From: Candidatus Latescibacterota bacterium
Lineage (GTDB): Bacteria > JAAXHH01
DNA length: 64,000 nucleotides
Assembly (NCBI GenBank): GCA_022821085.1
Contig: JAJEEG010000002.1
Location: 124,001-188,000, forward strand
Reading direction: 5' to 3'
Shown: positions 39,618 through 46,300 of the stretch, one piece after another
Numbering within the stretch: the stretch's first letter is position 1
Layout: every line of letters begins with the position of its first letter
Notes under the pieces: model-generated
The model's database searches: none
The model's input: only the letters and a program-made list of their open reading frames with translations
Told to the model about the DNA's origin: nothing
Made by a program: the position numbers and the translations under genes

Positions 39618-39623
39618 TTTGCC

Positions 39624-39697
39624 GGGCGCTTAGCTCAGCCGGTTAGAGTGCCACGCTCACATCGTGGAGGTCAGTGGTTCGAGTCCACTAGCGCCCA
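39624..39697 (+). tRNA. tRNA-Val (anticodon CAC)
   Basis: Acceptor GGGCGCT/AGCGCCC with discriminator A; anticodon stem CCACG/CGTGG encloses CTCACAT (anticodon CAC); T-arm GTGGTTCGAGTCCAC. Only 6 bp separate it from the preceding tRNA, so both share one transcript. The 3' CCA is not encoded. Confidence 0.95.
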
Positions 39698-39719
39698 TCG
39701 GTTGTAAAGGTTTACGACG

Positions 39720-39753
39720 AAAAACGGAGGCTTTCCTGAAGTCTCCGTTTTTT
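39720..39753 (+). terminator. Rho-independent terminator of the tRNA unit
   Basis: A 14-bp stem (AAAAACGGAGGCTT / AAGTCTCCGTTTTT, one G-U) with a 5-nt loop ends in a run of six T. It is the clearest intrinsic terminator in the window. Confidence 0.92.
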
Positions 39754-39766
39754 AATTGGGTCAGCA

Positions 39767-40594
39767 ATGTATCGTCTCCTCGCCCTGGACATCGACGGCA
39801 CGCTGATCGACGGCAGGCGGGAAATGTCCGAAGCCACGGTCGACGCCGTTCGCTACGCGGCCGGCCGCGGCGTCCGCGTCACGGTGTGTACCGGGCGAAG
39901 CCTGCCCTCCGCCGAGGAGGCCGTGCGGCATCTGCCGTTGAACGCCCCCTACGTACTGAACAACGGCGCCCTGATTTACGACACCCCCGGCCGGCGCGCC
40001 AGGTACCTGCGGAATCTTCCGAACCATCTCGCGATGGATGCCGTCGGGGTCTTTCGCGGCATCGGGTTTCATCCTATCGTGTACGGCCCCCTGCCCGAAG
40101 TGCAGTACTTCTACTACGACTCCTTCGATCCGGACAACCAAGCGTTTATAGACTACGCCGCGCAGAATGCCGACCGCGTGCACCGGGTGGACGACGTCTG
40201 CGCGTTCCTCCGGCAGGACATCGCCTGCATCACGGTCGCCGAGCGCAACGAACGGGTCGAGTCCCGGGAATCATACATTAAGGCGCAACTGCCGGATGCG
40301 GGGGTGGTCTTCGAAATCAGTCCGTGGGACCCTTGCTACCACGTCATCACGGTCATGCCGGCCGGCGTGTCCAAGGGCGACGGGCTGCGGAGACTGGCCC
40401 GGCTGCTCGGGATCGGACTCTCCGAGGTCATGGCCGTGGGAGACAACCTGAACGACCTGGAAATGCTCGACGTCGCGGGCCTGGGCGTGGCCATGGGCAA
40501 TGGCCCGCCCGAGATCCGCGCCCGGGCGGATCATGTCACGGCTTCGGTGGACGACGAGGGCGTCGCCCGGGCCATCGAGCGCTTCATAGACTGA
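39767..40594 (+). CDS. Cof-type HAD-IIB family phosphatase (first of two paralogues)
   Basis: The 275-residue protein has the HAD motifs: DIDGTLIDG (motif I), TGRSL (motif II), a conserved Lys in MPAGVSKGDGLRRL (motif III) and GDNLNDLEML (motif IV). The long IIB cap lies between motifs II and III. Such enzymes dephosphorylate small sugar phosphates or cofactors such as FMN or PLP; the substrate is not clear. It begins 14 bp after the terminator. Its last seven codons, including the stop, are duplicated in tandem. Confidence 0.9.
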   Translation: MYRLLALDIDGTLIDGRREMSEATVDAVRYAAGRGVRVTVCTGRSLPSAEEAVRHLPLNAPYVLNNGALIYDTPGRRARYLRNLPNHLAMDAVGVFRGIGFHPIVYGPLPEVQYFYYDSFDPDNQAFIDYAAQNADRVHRVDDVCAFLRQDIACITVAERNERVESRESYIKAQLPDAGVVFEISPWDPCYHVITVMPAGVSKGDGLRRLARLLGIGLSEVMAVGDNLNDLEMLDVAGLGVAMGNGPPEIRARADHVTASVDDEGVARAIERFID

Positions 40595-40615
40595 ATCGAG
40601 CGCTTCATAAAGTGA
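40574..40615 (+). repeat. 21-nt tandem duplication that includes a stop codon
   Basis: The last 21 nt of the first HAD gene (coding IERFID-stop) are followed immediately by a near-copy (IERFIK-stop in the same frame). The first stop already ends the protein, so the second copy is non-coding. Confidence 0.92.
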
Positions 40616-40633
40616 ACTGAGAGGGCCGCAGGC

Positions 40634-41464
40634 ATGGCCTACGACCTGATCGCCATCGACATCGACGGTACGCTTTTGACGTCGCGCCGCGAGGTCTCCC
40701 CGGTAACGCGCCAGGCGCTTCAAAGGGCCGTGTCGGCCGGGAAGCGCGTGGCGCTCTGTACCGGGCGTAGTCTGAATTCCGGCCGAGCCGCGGCGGAGCA
40801 GGTGCCGCCCTCCACGATGCTGGTCTTCCACAGCGGCGCGCTCATACTCGAGCACCTGGACGGCCCGTTGCTCAGGGCGGTAAACCTGGCCGGGGGGCTG
40901 GCGGCCGACCTGGTCGATTTCTGCAGGCGGCGCGGCCATGACCCGCTCGTCTACGAACCGGTCCCGGAAAGCCGGTATATCTGGTTCGAACAACCCCGCT
41001 CCGCGAACGGCTGGCGGGAACGCTACCTGGAGGCCAATGCGGACAAGGCCTTTCTGGTGGACGGCCTGGAACAGGTGCTGCGCCGGGACCCGGCGCAGAT
41101 CGCGGTGGCCGGGAGGGGATCGTCCATGCATGATCTGAAGGCGGAGCTGGCGGAATACGGCGACCGGATCGGCGTCATCCTGTCGCGCAGCACCCTGGTG
41201 GGCGACTACTGGTGCATGGAAATCGTACCGGCCGGCGTGTCCAAGGCGAAGGCCCTCGCTTTCCTCGGTGAACGTTTCGGAATCGGAGCGGAGCGGATGA
41301 TCAGTATCGGCGACAATTTCAACGACCTGGACATGATCGAGTACGCCGGCCTCGGTGTGGCCATGGGGAACGCGCCCGACGCCGTGCGGCGCGCGGCGGA
41401 CCTGGTCGCGCCGGATAATGACACCGACGGTGTCGCCCACGTCATCGACACCTGCCTGCTGTGA
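40634..41464 (+). CDS. Cof-type HAD-IIB family phosphatase (second paralogue)
   Basis: The 276-residue protein is a paralogue of the gene before it, with the same motifs: DIDGTLLTS, CTGRSLNS, VPAGVSKAKALAFL and GDNFNDLDMIEYAG. The N-terminal and C-terminal core sequences are close, while the cap regions differ, which suggests a tandem duplication followed by a change of substrate range. GAGGG precedes the ATG. It is 39 bp after its paralogue, so the two are probably co-transcribed. Confidence 0.9.
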   Translation: MAYDLIAIDIDGTLLTSRREVSPVTRQALQRAVSAGKRVALCTGRSLNSGRAAAEQVPPSTMLVFHSGALILEHLDGPLLRAVNLAGGLAADLVDFCRRRGHDPLVYEPVPESRYIWFEQPRSANGWRERYLEANADKAFLVDGLEQVLRRDPAQIAVAGRGSSMHDLKAELAEYGDRIGVILSRSTLVGDYWCMEIVPAGVSKAKALAFLGERFGIGAERMISIGDNFNDLDMIEYAGLGVAMGNAPDAVRRAADLVAPDNDTDGVAHVIDTCLL

Positions 41465-41635
41465 GCGCTTCACCGGCCCGGCATAGTCCGGCCGGCCCGG
41501 GGAGAATCATTTGATTTTTTAACGGATTTCCCTATCTTCCTGTATAACCCAGTTGACGCAGACGACGAGACAAGGCGAGTGATGAAGTCTGTACCGAAAC
41601 AACGTGACCCGAACCGGGACAAGGAGATTTTCAAA

Positions 41636-42289
41636 ATGACTCGAATGGTTATGGCTACCGCGGCGCTTTTCGCGCTGTTGCTGCTGATCGGTACCGCAGC
41701 GCCCCTGCATGCCCAGCATGACGATCCGAACATGGAATGGGTGATGGACGGCCCCCTGTATGACCGCCTGGGCGGCGAAGAAATGATCATGGGCGTGATC
41801 GACGACTTCGTTGCCGCGGCCGTGGAAGAGGAACCGTTGAAGGGCCATCTCGAAGGGGTCGACCAGGATGCGTGGAAGGAGATCCTGCTGGCCCAGTTCA
41901 CTTTCGTCTCCGGCGGTGAGATAGAATACGAAGGCAGCAGTTTCAAGGAAAGCCTGGCGGAAATGGGCATCGAGGAAGCCTCCATGGAGACCGTCGCCGA
42001 TCAACTGACGATCGCGCTGGAGCTGAACGAGGCCTGGCCGGAAGACGTGGATGAACTGCTGGTCGCCCTGGAGTTGAAAGAAGCCGAATTGACCGAAGAG
42101 GAGATGGCGGAAGAGGGGATGACCGAAGAAGGGATGACCGAAGAGGAGATGGAAGACGGAAGCGGCCAGGGTAGTGATGCCGGGGACGACGGCGGGGATG
42201 CCGCAGCCAGTGAAGCCGGTGATGCGAGCGGCGACGCCGGAACAAGTGAAACCGGAGATGCCGCGGCAGACGGCGGCACCCGCAAGTAG
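41636..42289 (+). CDS. Exported truncated-globin-like protein without the proximal His, with acidic repeat tail
   Basis: The 217-residue protein starts with a signal peptide (RMVMATAALFALLLLIGTAAPLHAQ). Residues about 41-148 follow the group 1 truncated-haemoglobin outline: LYDRLGGEEMI at the start, GGEIEYEGSSFKESLAEMGI in the middle, and WPEDVDELLVALE at the end. In haem-binding members the stretch is MKxAHxGMGI with the proximal His; here the aligned residue is Leu107. The usual aromatic pair before the middle helices is also missing. So the fold is likely, but haem binding is doubtful. The C-terminal 65 residues are acidic: TEEEM-type five-residue repeats then a Gly/Asp/Ala-rich tail. ATG at 41636 follows AAGGAG; an upstream GTG would place the signal peptide internally. 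Confidence 0.6.
   Translation: MTRMVMATAALFALLLLIGTAAPLHAQHDDPNMEWVMDGPLYDRLGGEEMIMGVIDDFVAAAVEEEPLKGHLEGVDQDAWKEILLAQFTFVSGGEIEYEGSSFKESLAEMGIEEASMETVADQLTIALELNEAWPEDVDELLVALELKEAELTEEEMAEEGMTEEGMTEEEMEDGSGQGSDAGDDGGDAAASEAGDASGDAGTSETGDAAADGGTRK
42092..42151 (+). repeat. 15-nt tandem repeat (4 copies) in the globin-like gene
   Basis: Four in-frame 15-nt units (ACCGAAGAGGAGATG type) encode TEEEM, AEEGM, TEEGM and TEEEM at residues 153-172. Confidence 0.92.
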
Positions 42290-42370
42290 CCTGCCCCGAT
42301 TCCTCTACCGTTTCTCATGACCGGACGATGCACGAAAGATCGTCCGGTCATTTATATATAAGGCGGATGG

Positions 42371-43147
42371 ATGGCCATAGCGTACTTTGACTGTTTCTCC
42401 GGCATCAGCGGCGATATGATTCTTGGCGCGCTGGTGGATGCCGGCCTGGATTTCGATACGCTGAACAGCGAACTGGATAAACTCCCCCTGGACGGTTTCC
42501 GGCTCACCCGAAAGACGGTGACCCGGCAGCATATCGCGGGAACCAAGATCGACGTCCTCGTCCGGACCGCGGAGGGCCGTGAAATCATTGAAGGACCCGG
42601 TGAATCGGGACCCTTCCACGACCACGGGGAAGCGAGGCATCTGGACGATTTGACCTCCATCATCGAAGGCAGCACGCTCGACGGGTCCGTCAGGCGCCGG
42701 GCCGTCGAGGTGTTCGATCACCTGGCGACGGCGGAAAGCAAGGTGCACGGCATCTCGAAACAGGAGGTACACCTCCACGAAGTCAGCGGGGTGGACGCGG
42801 TCGTGGACGTCGTGGGCGCCTGCATCGGCCTTGCCCTGCTCGACATTGACCGGGTTTACGCGTCGGCGCTGCCGGTGGGACGGGGCTTCATCCACTGCAC
42901 GCACGGCCGGATGCCCGTCCCCGCCCCGGGCGCGCTCGAACTGATGCGCGACATGCCGGTCTACCACACCGGGATCGAAGGCGAACTGGTCACCCCGACC
43001 GGCGCCGCGTTCCTGAAAGCCACGGCCGACGGGCACGGGGTCCTGCCAAGGATGGTATTGAGAAAGATCGGCTATGGCGCCGGTACGAAGGATCTCCCGG
43101 AACACCCGAACCTGCTCCGGGTGTGTATCGGCGACGGTGTGGACTGA
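42371..43147 (+). CDS. larC: LarC N-terminal half (LarC1-like nickel insertion protein)
   Basis: LarC inserts nickel into the pincer cofactor of lactate racemase and related enzymes, using CTP. The 258-residue product matches the N-terminal part: YFDCFSGISGDMILGALVD at the start, the His-rich stretch HDHGEARHL, HLHEVSGVDAVVDVVG, LPVGRGF...THGRMPVPAPG and ELVTPTGAA. It stops at 43147, right at the boundary before the usual C-terminal (LarC2) half, which would bring the total to about 400 residues. In some bacteria LarC1 and LarC2 are joined by a programmed frameshift; none of the other two frames after 43140 reads like LarC2. LarA, LarB and LarE are not in the window. Confidence 0.8.
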   Translation: MAIAYFDCFSGISGDMILGALVDAGLDFDTLNSELDKLPLDGFRLTRKTVTRQHIAGTKIDVLVRTAEGREIIEGPGESGPFHDHGEARHLDDLTSIIEGSTLDGSVRRRAVEVFDHLATAESKVHGISKQEVHLHEVSGVDAVVDVVGACIGLALLDIDRVYASALPVGRGFIHCTHGRMPVPAPGALELMRDMPVYHTGIEGELVTPTGAAFLKATADGHGVLPRMVLRKIGYGAGTKDLPEHPNLLRVCIGDGVD

Positions 43148-43199
43148 CCGGGTCAAAAAGAACCCGCTGCCCACTGCTGCTTAAGCGGACACGGCCACC

Positions 43200-43907
43200 A
43201 TGCTGCTTCAACTCGCCCTGGACACGCCGCACGCGGATACGGTACGCCGCCTGTTGGACCGGACCGCCGGCGACGTGGACATCATCGAGCTCGGAACGCC
43301 CCTGCTGATCCGTTACGGGGTCGATATCATCGCCGGGATCAGGCGGGACCATCCCGACAAGAAGATCCTGGCGGATCTCAAGATCGCGGATGCCGGCGCC
43401 GTGGAAGCGGCCCTGGCCTTCGATGCGGGGGCGGACATCGTAACCGTGCTCGGTACGGCCCACCCGGCCACGATTCGGGAAGCGGGCGAGCAGGCGAAGC
43501 GGTCCGGCGGCCGCGTCATGGCCGACCTGATTACCGTCCGCGAAGTGGACGAGGCGGTCTCCCTGGCCCGAAGGCTGGATCGGTCCGGGCTGGATTACAT
43601 CTGCCTGCACACGGCTTTCGACGCCCGGAGACAGGGCGGAACGGGCGGGCAGGGCGGACCGGACGGACCGGACGATCCAGCACGGACCCTGGAAAGCATC
43701 GGCCGGGTCGGCGCGGTGGTCGAACGGGCGGGGCTGGCCGTCGCGGGCGGCCTGGATCCCGCCTTGATCGAGCAGCTGATTCCGCACGGCCCGGACATCG
43801 TGGTCGTCGGCGGTTACATCACTGGAAACCCCGATCCTGACCGCGCGGTCCAAGCGGTCCAAGCGGTCCGGCAGATCATGGAGACCGTGCACCGAACCGA
43901 TGGATAA
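43200..43907 (+). CDS. hxlA: 3-Hexulose-6-phosphate synthase-like protein (OMP decarboxylase superfamily)
   Basis: The 235-residue TIM barrel matches the HPS branch of the OMP decarboxylase superfamily: LQLALDTP, ELGTPLLIRYGVD, ILADLKIADAG, GADIVTVLGTAHPATI and VVVGGYITGNPDP. HPS joins formaldehyde to ribulose 5-phosphate, or runs in reverse to make pentoses. The neighbouring gene codes for the partner isomerase, overlapping by 8 nt, which makes HPS the better call than OMP decarboxylase. Residues 145-159 contain a Gly/Pro/Asp-rich insert made by a 9-nt repeat, after the barrel strand with CLHTAFDAR. A second short repeat at the 3' end gives AVQAVQAVR. Confidence 0.78.
   Translation: MLLQLALDTPHADTVRRLLDRTAGDVDIIELGTPLLIRYGVDIIAGIRRDHPDKKILADLKIADAGAVEAALAFDAGADIVTVLGTAHPATIREAGEQAKRSGGRVMADLITVREVDEAVSLARRLDRSGLDYICLHTAFDARRQGGTGGQGGPDGPDDPARTLESIGRVGAVVERAGLAVAGGLDPALIEQLIPHGPDIVVVGGYITGNPDPDRAVQAVQAVRQIMETVHRTDG
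43632..43676 (+). repeat. 9-nt tandem repeat (5 copies) in hxlA
   Basis: In-frame units CAGGGCGGA/ACGGGCGGG/CAGGGCGGA/CCGGACGGA/CCGGACGAT encode a Gly/Pro/Asp-rich surface loop. Confidence 0.85.
43845..43871 (+). repeat. 9-nt tandem repeat (3 copies) near the hxlA 3' end
   Basis: GCGGTCCAA twice and GCGGTCCGG once, in frame, encode AVQAVQAVR in the last helix. Confidence 0.9.
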
Positions 43908-44490
43908 CGAGAAGACCTCTCCCCAATTCGATGTAATCGCCCGGTCCATCCTGGACGAACTCCGGCGGACGCTGAACCAGATCACATGCGATGAAATCGA
44001 TTCGCTGGTACGGGAAGTCACTGGGGCCCGGCGGGTTTTCGTTGCCGGTGCGGGACGTTCCGGGCTGGTCATGCGCAGCTTCGCCATGCGGCTGGCGCAA
44101 CTCGGACTGACGGTCCACGTGGTGGGCGAAACGACCTCGCCCGCCGTCCGATCGGGCGATCTGCTGCTGATCGGATCGGGATCGGGCGTGACGGACCGCC
44201 TGGTCCACTATGCCGGGAAAGCCGCCGAAGCCGGCGCGCGTGTTGCCGCGGCGACCGCCGATCCTGCTTCTCCGGCCGCCCGGCTGGCGGACGTTGTCGT
44301 CGTCATACCCGCGCCCACGCCGAAATCATCGAAAGAAGCCATCGGACAGGAAAAACAGTCGGGCCAGCCGATGGGCACCCTCTTCGAACAGAGTCTCGGG
44401 GTATTGCTCGATGCCTGCGTCATGCTGCTCATGGCGCGGCTCGATGAAACCGGGCGGAGCATGTTCGCCCGCCACGCCAATCTGGAGTAG
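43900..44490 (+). CDS. hxlB: 6-Phospho-3-hexuloisomerase-like SIS-domain protein
   Basis: The 196-residue SIS protein matches the PHI family that converts hexulose 6-phosphate to fructose 6-phosphate. It has VFVAGAGRSGLVMRSFAMRL (sugar-phosphate loop), VVGETTSPAVRSGDLLLIGSGSG and the C-terminal signature MGTLFEQSLGVLLDACVMLL. The ATG overlaps the hxlA stop by 8 nt, as expected for a coupled HPS-PHI pair. The pair gives formaldehyde fixation or detoxification by the ribulose monophosphate route, or a reverse route to ribulose 5-phosphate. Confidence 0.87.
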   Translation: MDNEKTSPQFDVIARSILDELRRTLNQITCDEIDSLVREVTGARRVFVAGAGRSGLVMRSFAMRLAQLGLTVHVVGETTSPAVRSGDLLLIGSGSGVTDRLVHYAGKAAEAGARVAAATADPASPAARLADVVVVIPAPTPKSSKEAIGQEKQSGQPMGTLFEQSLGVLLDACVMLLMARLDETGRSMFARHANLE

Positions 44491-44563
44491 GCGCCGTTCA
44501 TTCCGGCAAGCGCCGGCAGTTCCCGTGTGCCGCGGTCCCGGACGCGGCTCCGTGCCGCGGAAG

Positions 44564-46183
44564 CTATGCCTTCGAAAGGCGCTTGAGCACTTCCCGGTTC
44601 AGGACGGCTTTCAGGAATTCACGCCAGTGGCCGTTGCGGTCTCTATCCGCCGACCGATAGGGATCGGTGCCTATATAAATCGCGCCGCCGTCCTTGTGCG
44701 GCTTCAGGATCACCGCGGCCGAACCATCGCCCCACCGGCCGATAACGCGCACGTCGTCGTCGATCTCCGCCGCACGGACCCGCCAATGGTGCGCGTCGAG
44801 CGCGGCGCCTTCGGGCAGGTCGGGCCAGCCGGCGGTCAGCAGGATCCGGTCCGGATCGTTGAGGACGGACTCCGCCCGTATGCCGAACAGGCGTGTCCGC
44901 GCGTCGCCGTGACGCATCCCCTCGTCCAGGCTGAAGTCGTCGGCCGAACCCACGATCCACCCGCCTGCCCGCATGAAGCGGATCAACCGTTCGACGACCG
45001 CGTCTTTGACCGCCGGACTGGGCGTGCAGCAGAGCCATTCACATCCGGAGAGTTTGTCTCCGTCCGATACCTGGTGATCGGACGCGTAGCCCACCTCCCG
45101 CCCCGTGCTCTCTTCGAGGATGCCATGGGGCGTCCATACGTCCAGCGCGGGCACGCGGCTCGCGAAGGAATCGTATGAAAGCAGGCAGCGGTATTCCGTG
45201 GAAGGCGCATTCGTGCGTTCCATCTCCGTCACCGATCGGCTGAGTGCGGAAATCGCCGTCCATTGCTCCGCGTTCGATTCCGACAGGGACCTGCCCCTTA
45301 TGGGTCTGTCTTCCCACCATGCGGAATCGTCCCAGTTATGCCAGCCGACGGCCGACACCCCCGGCGCGCAGGCCGCGGCCGTCCACTCCCGCAGCTCCCG
45401 CAGCGTGGCCTGGTACCTGCCCCGCATCATCTGCGAGCCGACGACCATCCAGACATCCGCTTCCGCCAGAGACCCGGCTGCGCGCGCCGCCCATCGGATC
45501 AGGCGGCCGGCATCCGTCGCGGACTGCACCCGCGGGGATCCCGGATCGATGATGACGAAGTCCAGTGCGCGGGCCGTCTGCTGAAAGTGGACCAGAGTCT
45601 CGGCCGGCAGGAGGGCGTCGAGATGGAAAGCCATCGTCGTCTTCAGGTTCGATTTCACCTTCTTCACGGCCCGGGCCACCTCCGCCGTGAACTGCGCATA
45701 CTGTTCCATCTGCCAGATCCTGCGTCCGTGCAGGTATCCGTCTTCGGTCATTTCCATCGTCAACAGGCGGCCTTCGACGGACTCCATCACCTGTTGCCAG
45801 CGGTCCTCGGGGTACTCGCTGCCTCCCGTGGGCGCGTCCTCCAGCTGCAGCGCGTACAAACCCTTGCAGGACCCGAATACCTCCGATACGCGCCGCACAT
45901 AGTCGAGGCGCCACGCCCGGGTGTCGGGCAACAGGTACAGGGCCTTCGGGTTGCCGATGTGCAGGATGGACCGGATGCCCGCGTCCGCCGCGGCGCCGAT
46001 CATTTCTTTCACCCGGTCCGTCTGGTCCTCTGAGGCCAGCTGGTTTCTCAGATCGAATCCGTCTCTGAAGACAACGTATTGAAATCCACCGGCCTTGATC
46101 TCGGCGAAGTCGTCGCGCCATTGGTCCGCGCGGTCAAACTCGTTATAGTACGTGAAGGCCTGCATTCTTGATTTGGCGAACAT
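44564..46183 (-). CDS. Unrecognised 539-residue protein, possibly a glycoside-hydrolase-like TIM barrel
   Basis: I cannot name this family. The N-terminal 290 residues read like a TIM barrel with regular strand-helix spacing (QYVVFRDGFDLR, GIRSILHIGNPKALYLL, GLYALQLEDAP, TMAFHLDALLP, DVWMVVGSQMM, GVSAVGWHNWDD), and acidic residues at strand ends such as LQLEDAP could be catalytic. The second half has a region that resembles the flavodoxin-like domain of family 42-type glycosidases (LLSYDSFASR...FMRAGGWIVGSADDFSLDEG) and a small C-terminal beta domain (GDGSAAVILKPHKDGGAIYIGTDPY). There is no signal peptide. It is transcribed away from TamA and converges with hxlB. GGAGA precedes the ATG. Confidence 0.6.
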   Translation of the reverse strand: MFAKSRMQAFTYYNEFDRADQWRDDFAEIKAGGFQYVVFRDGFDLRNQLASEDQTDRVKEMIGAAADAGIRSILHIGNPKALYLLPDTRAWRLDYVRRVSEVFGSCKGLYALQLEDAPTGGSEYPEDRWQQVMESVEGRLLTMEMTEDGYLHGRRIWQMEQYAQFTAEVARAVKKVKSNLKTTMAFHLDALLPAETLVHFQQTARALDFVIIDPGSPRVQSATDAGRLIRWAARAAGSLAEADVWMVVGSQMMRGRYQATLRELREWTAAACAPGVSAVGWHNWDDSAWWEDRPIRGRSLSESNAEQWTAISALSRSVTEMERTNAPSTEYRCLLSYDSFASRVPALDVWTPHGILEESTGREVGYASDHQVSDGDKLSGCEWLCCTPSPAVKDAVVERLIRFMRAGGWIVGSADDFSLDEGMRHGDARTRLFGIRAESVLNDPDRILLTAGWPDLPEGAALDAHHWRVRAAEIDDDVRVIGRWGDGSAAVILKPHKDGGAIYIGTDPYRSADRDRNGHWREFLKAVLNREVLKRLSKA

Positions 46184-46300
46184 GTCTCCCTTCCCGGCAT
46201 GAATCCGCGTTTGAAATCGCGGTTGAAGTCGCGTCGGTCAATGGGTGAACAGGTAAATGGGTGAATGAAGGCAAGGCGGAAAGGCGCCGTCCGGTCGAAA

